Assembly: GCA_963830885.1 (NCBI GenBank)
Contig: CAWHOA010000012.1
Coordinates: 62,001-126,000 of the forward strand
Direction of reading: 5' to 3'
Length of the DNA stretch: 64,000 bases
From: JAIBJN01 sp963830885
GTDB taxonomy: Bacteria > Actinomycetota > Thermoleophilia > Gaiellales > Gaiellaceae
Shown here one piece after another: positions 1 through 7,553 of the stretch. Made by a program: the position numbers and the translations under genes. Under the pieces are notes generated by a model, which searched no databases, was not told the DNA's origin, and saw only the letters and a list, made by a program, of their open reading frames with translations. Position 1 is the first letter of the stretch. Every line of letters starts with the position of its first letter.

Positions 1-104
1 CCTACGTCTCGTGCTCGCCGTTCCGCGTCCCGTTGGCCAGGCTCGCTGCGGCGCAGGCATCGCTGGCCGAGCGCGGCGTCACCTCGGTTCAGGTCGGCGG
101 CTAG
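1..104 (+). CDS. ppdK: Pyruvate, phosphate dikinase, C-terminal end (partial)
   Basis: The window opens inside the last codons of a plus-strand gene. The 33 readable residues include YVSCSPFRVPLARLAAAQ, which I recognise as the conserved carboxy terminus of pyruvate, phosphate dikinase, the cytoplasmic enzyme interconverting pyruvate + ATP + Pi and PEP + AMP + PPi. In the known family the Cys of SCSP is the catalytic acid/base residue. The TAG stop shares a palindromic CTAG with the stop of the convergent lipoprotein gene, so the two genes meet tail to tail without a spacer. Only the tail is visible, so the rest of the enzyme is inferred. Confidence 0.75.
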   Translation, partial: YVSCSPFRVPLARLAAAQASLAERGVTSVQVGG

Positions 105-790
105 TCCTCGAGTGAGGAGCAGCCCGTGACCGTGCTCACGAGCCACTTGCCGCTGCCGTCGTCCAGGAGGTCGACGACTGCGAGCGGCTCGCCGTCGCGG
201 ACGAGGCGCACCTTGGGGACTTCGGCCTCCGGATAGCCGGCCGGCTCGAAGACGTCGTCGGGCTCGAGCCCGTAGCTCTCGAGGGCGTTGCGCGCCGCCT
301 CGAGTGGGTCGCTCGTCTCACCCTTCGCGCCCTGGATGTAGTCGGCGACCGAGGAGAACTGCTCCGCGCACGAAAGCTGCGTCGACACCCAGATGCCATC
401 CGGGTCGACGATCTCGATGGGCTCGCCGGGCCCCGGCTCGGTCGCCGGATCGCCGCAGCCGACGGTCAGAGCGCCCGGGCCGAGGTCGACGATCTGCTCG
501 GTCGTGCCGGGCGGCGCCCCGAACCCCAGGCCGGTGTCGACTCCGTCGAGCGAGAAGGAGCGCTCGGTGTCGGTCTCGTTGACGATCTCGAAATGGATCC
601 CGTCCGGCTGCGGCGCGACCATGGGCGTCTCCACCCGGATTCCGGTTGCCGTACAGACGACGCGGGCGGTGCCGGGGAGGGCCGCCGGCTCGGGCTCCGC
701 GGTCGTCGAGCCGGAGCCCGCTTCCTCGGCGGCGCCGCAGGCCGAGAGGCCCAAAGCGGCTGCGAGTGCGAGGGCGAGGAGAAGTCTCAT
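101..790 (-). CDS. Secreted lipoprotein of unknown function
   Basis: This 229-residue protein begins with a hydrophobic signal segment rich in Leu and Ala followed by the lipobox LSAC, so it is expected to be exported and lipid-anchored at the Cys near residue 18. A low-complexity Gly/Ser/Glu/Pro linker follows. The body has two halves: an Ig-like stretch (about residues 45-110) and a C-terminal half containing paired Cys residues and a beta-rich VRDGEPLAVVDLLDDGSGKW segment that resembles small lipoprotein folds reporting on ligand binding. I do not recognise a named family. It sits between ppdK and a rhomboid protease gene on the same strand as the latter (24-bp gap), so they may be co-transcribed. 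Confidence 0.8.
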   Translation of the reverse strand: MRLLLALALAAALGLSACGAAEEAGSGSTTAEPEPAALPGTARVVCTATGIRVETPMVAPQPDGIHFEIVNETDTERSFSLDGVDTGLGFGAPPGTTEQIVDLGPGALTVGCGDPATEPGPGEPIEIVDPDGIWVSTQLSCAEQFSSVADYIQGAKGETSDPLEAARNALESYGLEPDDVFEPAGYPEAEVPKVRLVRDGEPLAVVDLLDDGSGKWLVSTVTGCSSLED

Positions 791-814
791 GCCCTCCTAG
801 ACGGCCTCAGGCCG

Positions 815-1690
815 CTAGAAGTTCCCGGTGGGATAACCGCGCACGCGGAGGTAAGCGACGAAGATGCTCCCGGCGGCGATGGCGAGCAGCGCCAGGAGCG
901 ACAGCAGGTCGAAGCGGCCGTAGACCGGGTGCCGGCCCGCGACCGACAGCGCGGCCATGGCGAGCATCCCGCCGATCAGTCCGCCGAGATGGCCGCCGAT
1001 CGAGATGTTCGGGACGAGGAACGTGAACGCGAGGTTCAGGATGACGACGAAGAGCGCGCCGCCGCCGAAGACGTTGATCTGCTTGCGCTCCAGCACGACG
1101 CCGGCGCCGAGGATGCCGAACACCGCGCCGGACGCTCCCACCGTCGGCACGAACTCGCCGCTCAGGAGCAGCGCCCCGGCGGAGCCCGCGAGAGCGCTGA
1201 CGAGGTAGACGCCAAGGAAGCGCGCGCGGCCGAGCATGGACTCGAGCAGCTGGCCGAACCACCAGAGCATGAGCATGTTGAAGCCGAGGTGGATGAGGCT
1301 CCCGTGCAGGAAGGCGCTCGTGATCATCCGGTACCACTCGCCGTCGGCGACCGCGACGCCGATCAACGCCCAGTCTCGGATGAACGCGTCCGACGGCCGC
1401 AGGCCGCCGGAGCCCGACGCGACCGAGATCAGATAGATGATGACGTTGGTCGCAATCAGTGACTTCGTGACGAGCGCGCCCGTGCCGATGCTGGCGGCGC
1501 GGCCGACGCGCTGGGTCGCCGCGCGCGCGCCCGTGGGTTGCCCCGCGCATTCGGGGCACTTGATCCCGACCGCGGCGTAGACCATGCAGTCGGGGCAGAT
1601 CGGTCGCCCGCAGTTCGAGCAGCTGACCGCTGTTTCTCTCCCCGGATGCCGATAGCACGTCCGCGTCTGCAGCTGCTCCGGTGTGGCCAT
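815..1690 (-). CDS. Rhomboid-family intramembrane serine protease with N-terminal zinc finger
   Basis: A 291-residue protein. The first 50 residues carry a B-box-like zinc-binding module (CYRHPGRET, CSNCGRPICPDC, KCPEC), followed by about six hydrophobic membrane segments. The rhomboid signature GASGAVFG lies near residue 185 with the catalytic Ser, and a His in SIGGHLGGLIGG near residue 234 completes the dyad. HGSLIHLGFNML matches the conserved HxxxHxxxN motif of rhomboid segment 2. The family cleaves membrane-embedded substrates in the lipid bilayer; the substrate here is unknown. The zinc-finger-rhomboid fusion is common in Actinobacteria. The ATG is embedded in a repeated TGGCCA motif, and the gene is divergent from comB. 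Confidence 0.9.
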   Translation of the reverse strand: MATPEQLQTRTCYRHPGRETAVSCSNCGRPICPDCMVYAAVGIKCPECAGQPTGARAATQRVGRAASIGTGALVTKSLIATNVIIYLISVASGSGGLRPSDAFIRDWALIGVAVADGEWYRMITSAFLHGSLIHLGFNMLMLWWFGQLLESMLGRARFLGVYLVSALAGSAGALLLSGEFVPTVGASGAVFGILGAGVVLERKQINVFGGGALFVVILNLAFTFLVPNISIGGHLGGLIGGMLAMAALSVAGRHPVYGRFDLLSLLALLAIAAGSIFVAYLRVRGYPTGNF

Positions 1691-1736
1691 GTCTGGCCAT
1701 CGTAGCCACGCGTGCTGGCTGTAAGGTCACGAGCCG

Positions 1737-2420
1737 ATGCGCGTGCACGTCGCTTTCACGCCCGCCGAGGTCGAGCGCGCGCCAACGGCCGTCGTCGTCG
1801 ACGTCCTCCGGGCGACCTCGACGATCGCCCAGGCGCTGGCGTCGGGGTATCGGCGGGTGCTCTGCTGCGCGGAGGTCGAGGAGGCGCTCGAGCTGCGCGC
1901 TCGGCTGGGCGAGGGAGTGCTGGCCGGCGAGCGAAAGGCAGTGGCGATCCCGGGCTTCGAACTGGGCAACTCGCCGCTGGAGTTCACGGAGCCGCTGGGC
2001 GAGACGCTCGTCTTCACGACCACGAACGGGACGCGCGCGATCCTCTCGGCTGCCGCGGCTGCGGAGACCGTGCTCGTCGGGAGCCTGCTCAACCTGGGAG
2101 CGGTCGCGGCGGCGGCGCGCGGGAACGGGGACGTGGATCTCGTCTGTGCCGGGCTTCAGGGGAGGTTCACCATCGACGACGCCTACTGCGCCGGGCGGAT
2201 CGCCGAGTTGATGGGTGGGGAGCGCTCGGATGCAGCGGAGGCGGCGGTGCGCCTGGCGCGGTCGTTCGCGAGCGCGGAGGAGGGGCTGAGCGCCTCGGAG
2301 AACCCCGAGCACGCGCGCCTCGCCGAGGACATCGCCTGGTGCGCGCGCGAGAGCGTGCTCGACGTCGTGCCTCGGCTGGCGCGGCTGGACGGGCCGGCGG
2401 CCGAGATCGTCGCCGCCTGA
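1737..2420 (+). CDS. comB: 2-phosphosulfolactate phosphatase family protein (ComB)
   Basis: The 227-residue product shows the ComB hallmark VVVDVLRATSTIAQAL near the N terminus, the GERKAVAIPGFELGNSP block and TTTNGTRAI, all characteristic of the Mg-dependent 2-phosphosulfolactate phosphatase family. The founding member acts in coenzyme M synthesis in methanogens; in Actinobacteria coenzyme M is not expected and the true substrate is unknown, so function is inferred only at family level. A TAAGGT hexamer ends ten bases before the ATG and there is no Shine-Dalgarno sequence, which suggests a leaderless transcript. Length is normal for the family. Confidence 0.85.
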   Translation: MRVHVAFTPAEVERAPTAVVVDVLRATSTIAQALASGYRRVLCCAEVEEALELRARLGEGVLAGERKAVAIPGFELGNSPLEFTEPLGETLVFTTTNGTRAILSAAAAAETVLVGSLLNLGAVAAAARGNGDVDLVCAGLQGRFTIDDAYCAGRIAELMGGERSDAAEAAVRLARSFASAEEGLSASENPEHARLAEDIAWCARESVLDVVPRLARLDGPAAEIVAA

Positions 2421-2458
2421 GCGTGCGTCGGAGGTCCCGCTACCTTCGGCGCTCGGCC

Positions 2459-2560
2459 TCAGACGACCAGGTACCCGTCCGCGTCGAAGAGCGTCGGCAC
2501 GTCCGGCACGCCTGGGGTCAGGGGACGCGCCGTTGCAGGTGTGTCCCCGGGCGAGGTCAT
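2459..2560 (-). CDS. Small ORF, 33 residues, overlapping the upstream micro-ORF
   Basis: The ORF starts at an ATG that overlaps the stop codon of the micro-ORF upstream as ATGA, the same coupling used by many genes in this window. The peptide (MTSPGDTPATARPLTPGVP then DVPTLFDADGYLVV) is Pro/Thr-rich and soluble, ending in an acidic, aromatic tail. I do not recognise it. The evidence for translation is only the coupling, the absence of another gene on either strand, and a protein-like composition, so it may be spurious. Confidence 0.35.
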   Translation of the reverse strand: MTSPGDTPATARPLTPGVPDVPTLFDADGYLVV

Positions 2561-2640
2561 CGTTTCGCCCAGCCGCCGCGGTAGATGAGGCCGCCGAGGC
2601 CTCCGACCATGAAGGCCATCGCCACTACTCCTACGATCAT
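2557..2640 (-). CDS. Micro-ORF, 27-residue single-span membrane peptide
   Basis: The ORF encodes MIVGVVAMAFMVGGLGGLIY followed by RGGWAKR: one hydrophobic helix of about 20 residues with a positively charged C terminus, the typical layout of a small single-span membrane protein with an outside N terminus. A purine-rich GGAAGGGAACAGGA precedes the ATG and can serve as a ribosome binding site. Its stop overlaps the start of the next small ORF. It is below the length at which gene finders normally call genes. Function unknown. Confidence 0.4.
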   Translation of the reverse strand: MIVGVVAMAFMVGGLGGLIYRGGWAKR

Positions 2641-2945
2641 TCCTGTTCCCTTCCGTGCGTGTCGAAGCGCCGAGGGTTCGGCACTCCCCGGGAGGCCAAT
2701 GGAGGTCTCTCCCCTTTGGTACGTCCTCGGCACGTGCTGCCGAGATCAGTGCAAGACGACCAGGCCCTCTGGGGCCCAGCATCCCCTCACTGTTCTCTTC
2801 GGCTCGGGGATCGAACTCTTTATTGAGCTGCCGTTAAGGCAGGTAGCCTCGAGGCCGGAACATCGACGGCGACAGCGTCCGTTGGTCGCCGGCGCGTGCG
2901 CTGACGGCGTCTACCTCGAGCCCTGGGGCCACGGCGGCGTCAGGG
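2641..2945. other. Gene-free stretch with hairpins, possible leader of the small ORFs
   Basis: About 300 bases without a convincing gene. Read on the minus strand toward the micro-ORFs, the stretch contains a perfect 7-bp hairpin (CTCGGCA / TGCCGAG at 2726-2744), a CTGCC-TTAAC-GGCAG hairpin near 2830-2843, and GGGCC repeats near 2770. I could not match it to a riboswitch consensus. It could be a structured 5' leader, or simply GC-rich spacer. Confidence 0.3.
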
Positions 2946-3167
2946 CTACCCGGCGCCGCTCGTCGACTCCGCCGAGGCGGCCGCGGCCTGGCGTCGGAGC
3001 TCGGCGCAGTGAGCGCAGATGCAGCCCTCTGCGGAGACCTGCTCCCAGCCGGGAGGCAGCTCGCCGGCGTGCTCGCCGGATCCGGAGACCGCCGCACCGC
3101 ACGGGCAGCGGTAGACCGCGGTGATGCGCGTGAGCGGCGAGTCGGGGGAGCTGAACGCTACTCCCAT
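2946..3167 (-). CDS. Small zinc-ribbon-like protein
   Basis: A 73-residue protein with two cysteine pairs, YRCPCGAAVSGSG and EGCICAHCAEL, spaced about 30 residues apart, the arrangement of a small zinc ribbon. Between them lies GELPPGWEQV, which looks like a short beta-turn region. The C-terminal 15 residues are Ala/Ser-rich and disordered. It is conserved-looking but I cannot name a family or a partner. It is divergent from the cupin gene downstream (86-bp intergenic region), which would hold both promoters. Confidence 0.65.
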   Translation of the reverse strand: MGVAFSSPDSPLTRITAVYRCPCGAAVSGSGEHAGELPPGWEQVSAEGCICAHCAELRRQAAAASAESTSGAG

Positions 3168-3253
3168 GCTGGAAGTGTACGCCGCCGACCCACCTCCACG
3201 GAATGAAGGTGTGAGACGATCGAACTCCTGACGCAGCGACGAGAGGAGAAGGC

Positions 3254-3628
3254 GTGAACGACGTCAAGGCCACGCACTACCGCTGGGAGGACATCCCCAA
3301 GGAGGAGCTCAAGGCGGACCTGCACCGACGGCTCGTCACCGGCGATCGAATGATGCTCGCCCACGTCTACCTGGACAAGGGCTGCATCGTGCCGCAGCAC
3401 TCGCACGACAACGAGCAGCTGACGTACATCCTCCAGGGCACGCTTCGCTTCTTCCTCGGCGAGGACGGCTCCGAGGTGGTCGACGTCCAGGCGGGCGAGG
3501 TGCTCCACCTTCCCTCCTGGCTCCCGCACAAGGCCGAGGCGCTCGAGGACACGCTCGACGTCGACGTCTTCTGCCCCCCGCGACAGGACTGGCTCGACGG
3601 CTCCGACGCCTACCTCCGCGACGCGTGA
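3254..3628 (+). CDS. Cupin-domain protein
   Basis: A 124-residue single-domain cupin. Motif 1 is PQHSHDNEQLTYILQGTLRF, giving His, His and Glu metal ligands, and motif 2 is GEVLHLPSWLPHKAEA with the fourth His. Such small cupins bind a metal and act as dioxygenases, isomerases or sensors; this sequence does not settle which. A GAGAGGAG Shine-Dalgarno precedes the GTG start. It opens a three-gene operon: its TGA overlaps the GTG of the SDR gene, and that gene in turn overlaps the aminotransferase, so the three products are probably made together and act in one small-molecule pathway. Confidence 0.85.
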   Translation: MNDVKATHYRWEDIPKEELKADLHRRLVTGDRMMLAHVYLDKGCIVPQHSHDNEQLTYILQGTLRFFLGEDGSEVVDVQAGEVLHLPSWLPHKAEALEDTLDVDVFCPPRQDWLDGSDAYLRDA

Positions 3629-4404
3629 ACCTCGGCCTGGAGGGGAAGGTCGCGCTCGTCTGCGGCGCAAGCCGCGGGCTCGGGCGCGCGATCGCCGCCG
3701 AGCTCGCCGCCGAAGACGCGACGCTGGCGATCTGCTCGCGGGACGCCGGGCGGCTGGGGGCGGCCGCGGCCGAGCTCGGCCCGGACGTGTTGGCTGTCCC
3801 GGCCGACCTGTCGGTGGCCGGCGAGCCGACCCGCGTCGTCGAGGCGACGCTCGAGCGCTTCGGGCACCTCGACGTGCTCGTCGCCAACACCGGCGGGCCG
3901 CCGGCCGGCTCACACGACACGCTCACCCTCGAGGACTGGGACGCGGCAACCGCGCTCCTCCTCCGGAGCACGGTCGAGCTGACCGCCGCGGCGCTGCCCG
4001 GCATGAAGGAGCGCGGTTGGGGCCGGGTCCTCGTCGTCACCTCGGTCGCGGTCAAGCAACCCGTCGACAATCTGATCCTCTCGAATAGCCTGCGGGCGGC
4101 GGTGACCGGCTACGCGAAGACACTCTCCCGCGAGGTGGCGATGCAGGGGATCACCGTGAACACGATCCTGCCCGGGTACACCGCCACCGAGCGCGTCACC
4201 GACCTGAACCGTGCGAACGCCGAGCGCGAGGGCGTCGAGCCTGAGGAGATCCAGGCGCGGCTGGAGGCGTCCATCGCCATGGGGCGCCTCGCCGAGCCGG
4301 AGGAGTTCGCGGCGCTTGCCGCGTTTCTCGCCTCCGAGCGGGCGAGCTACATCACGGGCGCGGCGATCGCAGTCGACGGCGGCTGGGTGCGGGGGCTGCT
4401 GTGA
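3625..4404 (+). CDS. SDR-family oxidoreductase, atypical active site
   Basis: A 259-residue short-chain dehydrogenase/reductase. The NAD(P)-binding GASRGLGRAIA is near residue 11, NTGG follows the fourth strand and the C terminus ends TGAAIAVDGGW as in most SDRs. The usual catalytic YxxxK is not present: the region after the active-site Ser (VVTSVAVKQP) reads DNLILSNSLRAAVTGYAKTL, with hydrophobic residues where Tyr and Lys should be. This divergent group is known and is usually annotated as 3-oxoacyl-ACP-reductase-like. Substrate unknown. Middle gene of the cupin-SDR-aminotransferase operon, with 4-base overlaps at both ends. Confidence 0.85.
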   Translation: MNLGLEGKVALVCGASRGLGRAIAAELAAEDATLAICSRDAGRLGAAAAELGPDVLAVPADLSVAGEPTRVVEATLERFGHLDVLVANTGGPPAGSHDTLTLEDWDAATALLLRSTVELTAAALPGMKERGWGRVLVVTSVAVKQPVDNLILSNSLRAAVTGYAKTLSREVAMQGITVNTILPGYTATERVTDLNRANAEREGVEPEEIQARLEASIAMGRLAEPEEFAALAAFLASERASYITGAAIAVDGGWVRGLL

Positions 4405-5753
4405 ACGGCGTTCACGAACGCGCGGCCGCGATCCTCGAGCGCGAGCTCGAGCGCTTCGAGCGCGACCACCCGCGCTCCGGCGAGCTCTCGCAGCGCGCCT
4501 CGAGGTCGCTCCTGGCCGGCGTGCCCATGCACTGGATGGTGCGCTGGCCCGGCGCCTACCCGGTCTACGCTGAGGAGGCCTGGGGCGCGCGCTTCCGCGA
4601 CGTGGACGGGATCGAATACGTCGACTTCTGTTTGGGCGACACGGGCGCGATGACGGGGCATTCGCCGGAGCCGGTCGTCCGCGCCGTGGCCGCGCAGGCC
4701 GCGCGCGGGATCACGCTCATGCTGCCGAGCGAGGAAGCGCTCTGGGTGGGGGAGGAGCTCGGGCGCCGCTTCGGCCTGCCCCGCTGGCAGTTCGCGCTCA
4801 CGGCCACCGACGCGAACCGCTTTGCGATCCGGCTCGCCCGCCACGTCACCGGACGCCCGAAGGTGCTGGTCTTCAACTGGTGCTACCACGGGACCGTCGA
4901 CGAGTCGTTCGCCACGCTCCGCGACGGGAGCGTCGTCGAGCGCGAGGGCAGCCTCGGCCCGCCGGTGCCGTTGGACGAGACGACCCGAGTCGTCGAGTGG
5001 AACGACGCCGAGGCGCTCCGGCGGGAGCTGGCCCACGGCGACGTCGCCTGCGTCCTCGCCGAGCCGGCGCTGACGAACATCGGCATCGTCCACGCGCAAC
5101 CGGGCTTCCACGAGGCGCTGCGCGAGGCGACTCGAGAGACCGGGACGCTCCTCATCATCGACGAGACGCACACGCTCTGCGCCGGCCCGGGCGGCTTCAC
5201 CCGAGCGCACGCGCTCGACCCGGACCTCCTCACCGTCGGCAAGGCAATCGGGAGCGGGATCCCGTCGGCGGCCTACGGGTTCTCGGAGGAGGTTGCGGCC
5301 CGCGTCGAGGCGTCGATCGGCCGCGAGGAATCCGACGTCGGCGGCGTCGGAGGAACGCTCGCCGGGAACGTCCTCTCGTTGGCCGCCGTGCGCGCGACGC
5401 TCGAGCACGTGCTCACCGACGATGCGTTCGCGCACATGATCTCCCTGGGCGAGCGGTTCGAGCAGGGCGTGCAGGGCGTCATCGACGCGAACGGCCTGCC
5501 CTGGCACGTCACGCGCCTCGGCTGCCGCGTCGAGTACCTGTTCCGGCCGGAGCGGCCGGTCACGGGAAGCGACGCGGCGGCGGGCGGCGACCACCTCCTC
5601 GACCGGCTGATTCACCTCTACGCGCTCAACCGCGGCGTGCTCCTGACGCCGTTCCACAACATGGCGCTGATGTCTCCGACAACGACCGAAGCCGACGTCG
5701 ACCTGCACACCGAGGTCTTCGGCGAGATCGCCGGCGAGCTCACCCGCGGCTGA
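4401..5753 (+). CDS. Class III aminotransferase / glutamate-1-semialdehyde aminomutase-like
   Basis: A 450-residue PLP enzyme. PLP-binding features are IIDETHTLCAGPGGF (the Asp that contacts the pyridine nitrogen) and LTVGKAIGSGIPSAAYGFS with the Schiff-base Lys. The N-terminal part (WGARFRDVDGIEYVDFCLGD) is the class III substrate-entry region. It resembles glutamate-1-semialdehyde 2,1-aminomutase, but the surrounding genes (cupin, SDR) do not form a haem operon, so it more likely transaminates another substrate such as a beta-amino or omega-amino acid. The GTG start overlaps the SDR stop. Last gene of its operon. Confidence 0.85.
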   Translation: MNGVHERAAAILERELERFERDHPRSGELSQRASRSLLAGVPMHWMVRWPGAYPVYAEEAWGARFRDVDGIEYVDFCLGDTGAMTGHSPEPVVRAVAAQAARGITLMLPSEEALWVGEELGRRFGLPRWQFALTATDANRFAIRLARHVTGRPKVLVFNWCYHGTVDESFATLRDGSVVEREGSLGPPVPLDETTRVVEWNDAEALRRELAHGDVACVLAEPALTNIGIVHAQPGFHEALREATRETGTLLIIDETHTLCAGPGGFTRAHALDPDLLTVGKAIGSGIPSAAYGFSEEVAARVEASIGREESDVGGVGGTLAGNVLSLAAVRATLEHVLTDDAFAHMISLGERFEQGVQGVIDANGLPWHVTRLGCRVEYLFRPERPVTGSDAAAGGDHLLDRLIHLYALNRGVLLTPFHNMALMSPTTTEADVDLHTEVFGEIAGELTRG

Positions 5754-5767
5754 GTAGCGTTCTCTGC

Positions 5768-6505
5768 ATGGCAGGAAGCACGACCGCAGAAAAGAAGATC
5801 GACCGCCTGTACGCGGCTCCGCCCGGGGAGTTCGTTGCCCAGCGGGACGAGCTCGCGCGCTCGCTTCGCGCAGAGGGAAAGCGCGAGGCTGCCGACGAGG
5901 TCAAGAAGCTGCGGAAGCCGACGGTGGCCGCGTGGGTCGTCAACCAGCTGGCCCGCGGCGAGAAGATGCGCGTGCGCGGCCTGGTCACGGCCGGGGAGCG
6001 CCTGCGCAAGGCGCACGCCGAGCTGCTGGCGGGCGGGTCGTCCGAGGGACTGGAGCGCGCGCGGGACGACGAGCGCGCCGCTATCGAGGAGCTGGCGGGC
6101 GCTGCGCGCGGGCTGCTCGAGGAGGCAGGACATCCCCCGACCGAGGCGGTGCTGGACCGGGTGCGCGAGACGCTCCACGCCGCCGTGGTCGACGAGGCCG
6201 TCGGCGAGCGCGTGCGCGCCGGCCGGCTCGAGAAGGAGGAGCGGGCCACCGGCTTCGCCGTCACAGGGCTGCCTCCGGTGAAGCCCGGCCGGCGGAAGAC
6301 CGCCGCCAAGGCCGAGCGTGACGACGCGAAGCGCAGGCGGCGGCGTGAGGCCGAGGACCGCCTGCGGGAGGCCCGCGCCGCGGTCGCAGAGGCGGAGCGC
6401 GACGTGGCGGGCCGGAAGCGCGAGCTGGAGGTCGCCGAGCGCGCGCTCGCGAGCAGCCGGGCCGCCGTGGAGCGCGCGGAGCAGGAGCTGGAACGGGCGG
6501 GCTGA
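5768..6505 (+). CDS. Conserved alpha-helical coiled-coil protein, function unknown
   Basis: A 245-residue, strongly charged protein. The N-terminal half (KKIDRLYAAPPGEFVAQRDE, KLRKPTVAAWVVNQLARGE) looks like a compact helical domain that recurs in Actinobacteria without an assigned role. From about residue 175 it is a basic then heptad-rich Ala/Glu/Arg coiled coil (EAERDVAGRKRELEVAERAL). The ATG is eight bases after a TAGCGT hexamer with no ribosome binding site, so translation is probably leaderless. A longer reading in the same frame upstream runs antisense to nothing useful inside the aminotransferase and was rejected as the start. Confidence 0.75.
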   Translation: MAGSTTAEKKIDRLYAAPPGEFVAQRDELARSLRAEGKREAADEVKKLRKPTVAAWVVNQLARGEKMRVRGLVTAGERLRKAHAELLAGGSSEGLERARDDERAAIEELAGAARGLLEEAGHPPTEAVLDRVRETLHAAVVDEAVGERVRAGRLEKEERATGFAVTGLPPVKPGRRKTAAKAERDDAKRRRRREAEDRLREARAAVAEAERDVAGRKRELEVAERALASSRAAVERAEQELERAG

Positions 6506-6512
6506 CGCCTGC

Positions 6513-7553
6513 TCAACCGTCCATGTTTCGGGCGACGAGGTGGGTGGCGGCCGCCTTGAAGGACGCGACCACGGTGTCGCCCTCCCGGAGGCCCAGCCGC
6601 TCCACCGAGGCTGTGGTGACCTCGCCGACGAGCGGGCCGACCTGGACGCGGGCGCGGTTCCCGACCCGGACGAGCGACGTGATCGGGCGGCGGACATGGT
6701 TGAGGGAGGAGTCGTCCGGCGGCTCGCGCGCGATCGAGATCTCCCAGGGGTAGACCGCCACCGAAGCCGGCCCCTCCGCCTCGTCGACCGAGTAGAGCGT
6801 GCTGCCGTCCTCGAGCGTCACCTCCGTCAGGCCGCCGGCCGCTCTCCGCGCGATGCCGACGAGGATGTTCGCGCCCGTGAAGCTCGCCACGAATGCGTCG
6901 GTCGGCGCGGCGATCAGCTCGCCCGGGCTTCCCACCTGCAGCAGCCGGCCGTCGACGAGGACGCCCACGCGATTGGCGAGCACGGCTGCGTCCTGAAAGT
7001 CGTGCGTCACGAGAAGGACCGGCAGGTCGAGGTGGTCGAGCGTCCGCTTGAGCTCGGCGCGCACGCTCGAGCGCGTGTGGGTGTCGAGCGCCGACATCGG
7101 CTCGTCCAGGAGGAGAACGCCCGGGTCGCGGGCGAGAGCCCGGGCGAGCCCGACGCGTTGGCGCTCCCCGCCGGAGAGCTCCCCAGGGTATGCCTGCGCG
7201 AGCGCGGTGATCCCGAGCCGGTCGATGGTCTCGGCAGCCCGCTCGCCCCCCGCATAGGCAACGTTCTGCTTCACGGTCATGTGCGGGAAGAGCGCGTACT
7301 CCTGGAAGACATAGCCGACGCGCCGCTCCTCCGGCGGCCTGTCGATCTTGGCCGCCGCGTCGAAGAGCACACGACCGTCGAGCGCGATCCTCCCACGCTC
7401 GGGCCGAGCGAGCCCGGCAACGGCGCGGAGGATGCTCGTCTTCCCCGCGCCCGAGGGCCCGACGAGGGCAACCGTCTCCCTCCCGACCGTGAGCGCTAGC
7501 TCGAGCCGAAACGGGCGAAGGGGGAGAGCGAAGTCGAGGTCGAGCGTGTCCAT
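6513..7553 (-). CDS. modC: Molybdate-type ABC transporter ATP-binding protein
   Basis: A 346-residue ATPase. Walker A GPSGAGKTSIL near residue 35, signature LSGGERQRVGLARAL, Walker B VLLLDEPMSALD and the switch His in LLVTHDFQDA are all intact. The C-terminal 120 residues form a TOBE/MOP-like domain (VASFTGANILVG, TTASVERLGLREGDTVVASF), typical of ModC and related oxyanion importers. It energises uptake of molybdate or tungstate at the inner face of the membrane. Its 5' end overlaps the permease gene by 58 bases, and the two lie downstream of the regulator gene, forming a regulator-modB-modC operon. Confidence 0.9.
   Translation of the reverse strand: MDTLDLDFALPLRPFRLELALTVGRETVALVGPSGAGKTSILRAVAGLARPERGRIALDGRVLFDAAAKIDRPPEERRVGYVFQEYALFPHMTVKQNVAYAGGERAAETIDRLGITALAQAYPGELSGGERQRVGLARALARDPGVLLLDEPMSALDTHTRSSVRAELKRTLDHLDLPVLLVTHDFQDAAVLANRVGVLVDGRLLQVGSPGELIAAPTDAFVASFTGANILVGIARRAAGGLTEVTLEDGSTLYSVDEAEGPASVAVYPWEISIAREPPDDSSLNHVRRPITSLVRVGNRARVQVGPLVGEVTTASVERLGLREGDTVVASFKAAATHLVARNMDG

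Noticed and set aside
2790..2850. GTTCGATCC on the minus strand resembling a tRNA T arm
   Set aside because: No matching acceptor, D arm or anticodon arm can be folded around it.
4403..4413. GAAC-N3-GTTC next to the aminotransferase start, resembling a LexA box
   Set aside because: The spacer is three bases instead of four and the site is inside coding overlap; no -35/-10 fits.
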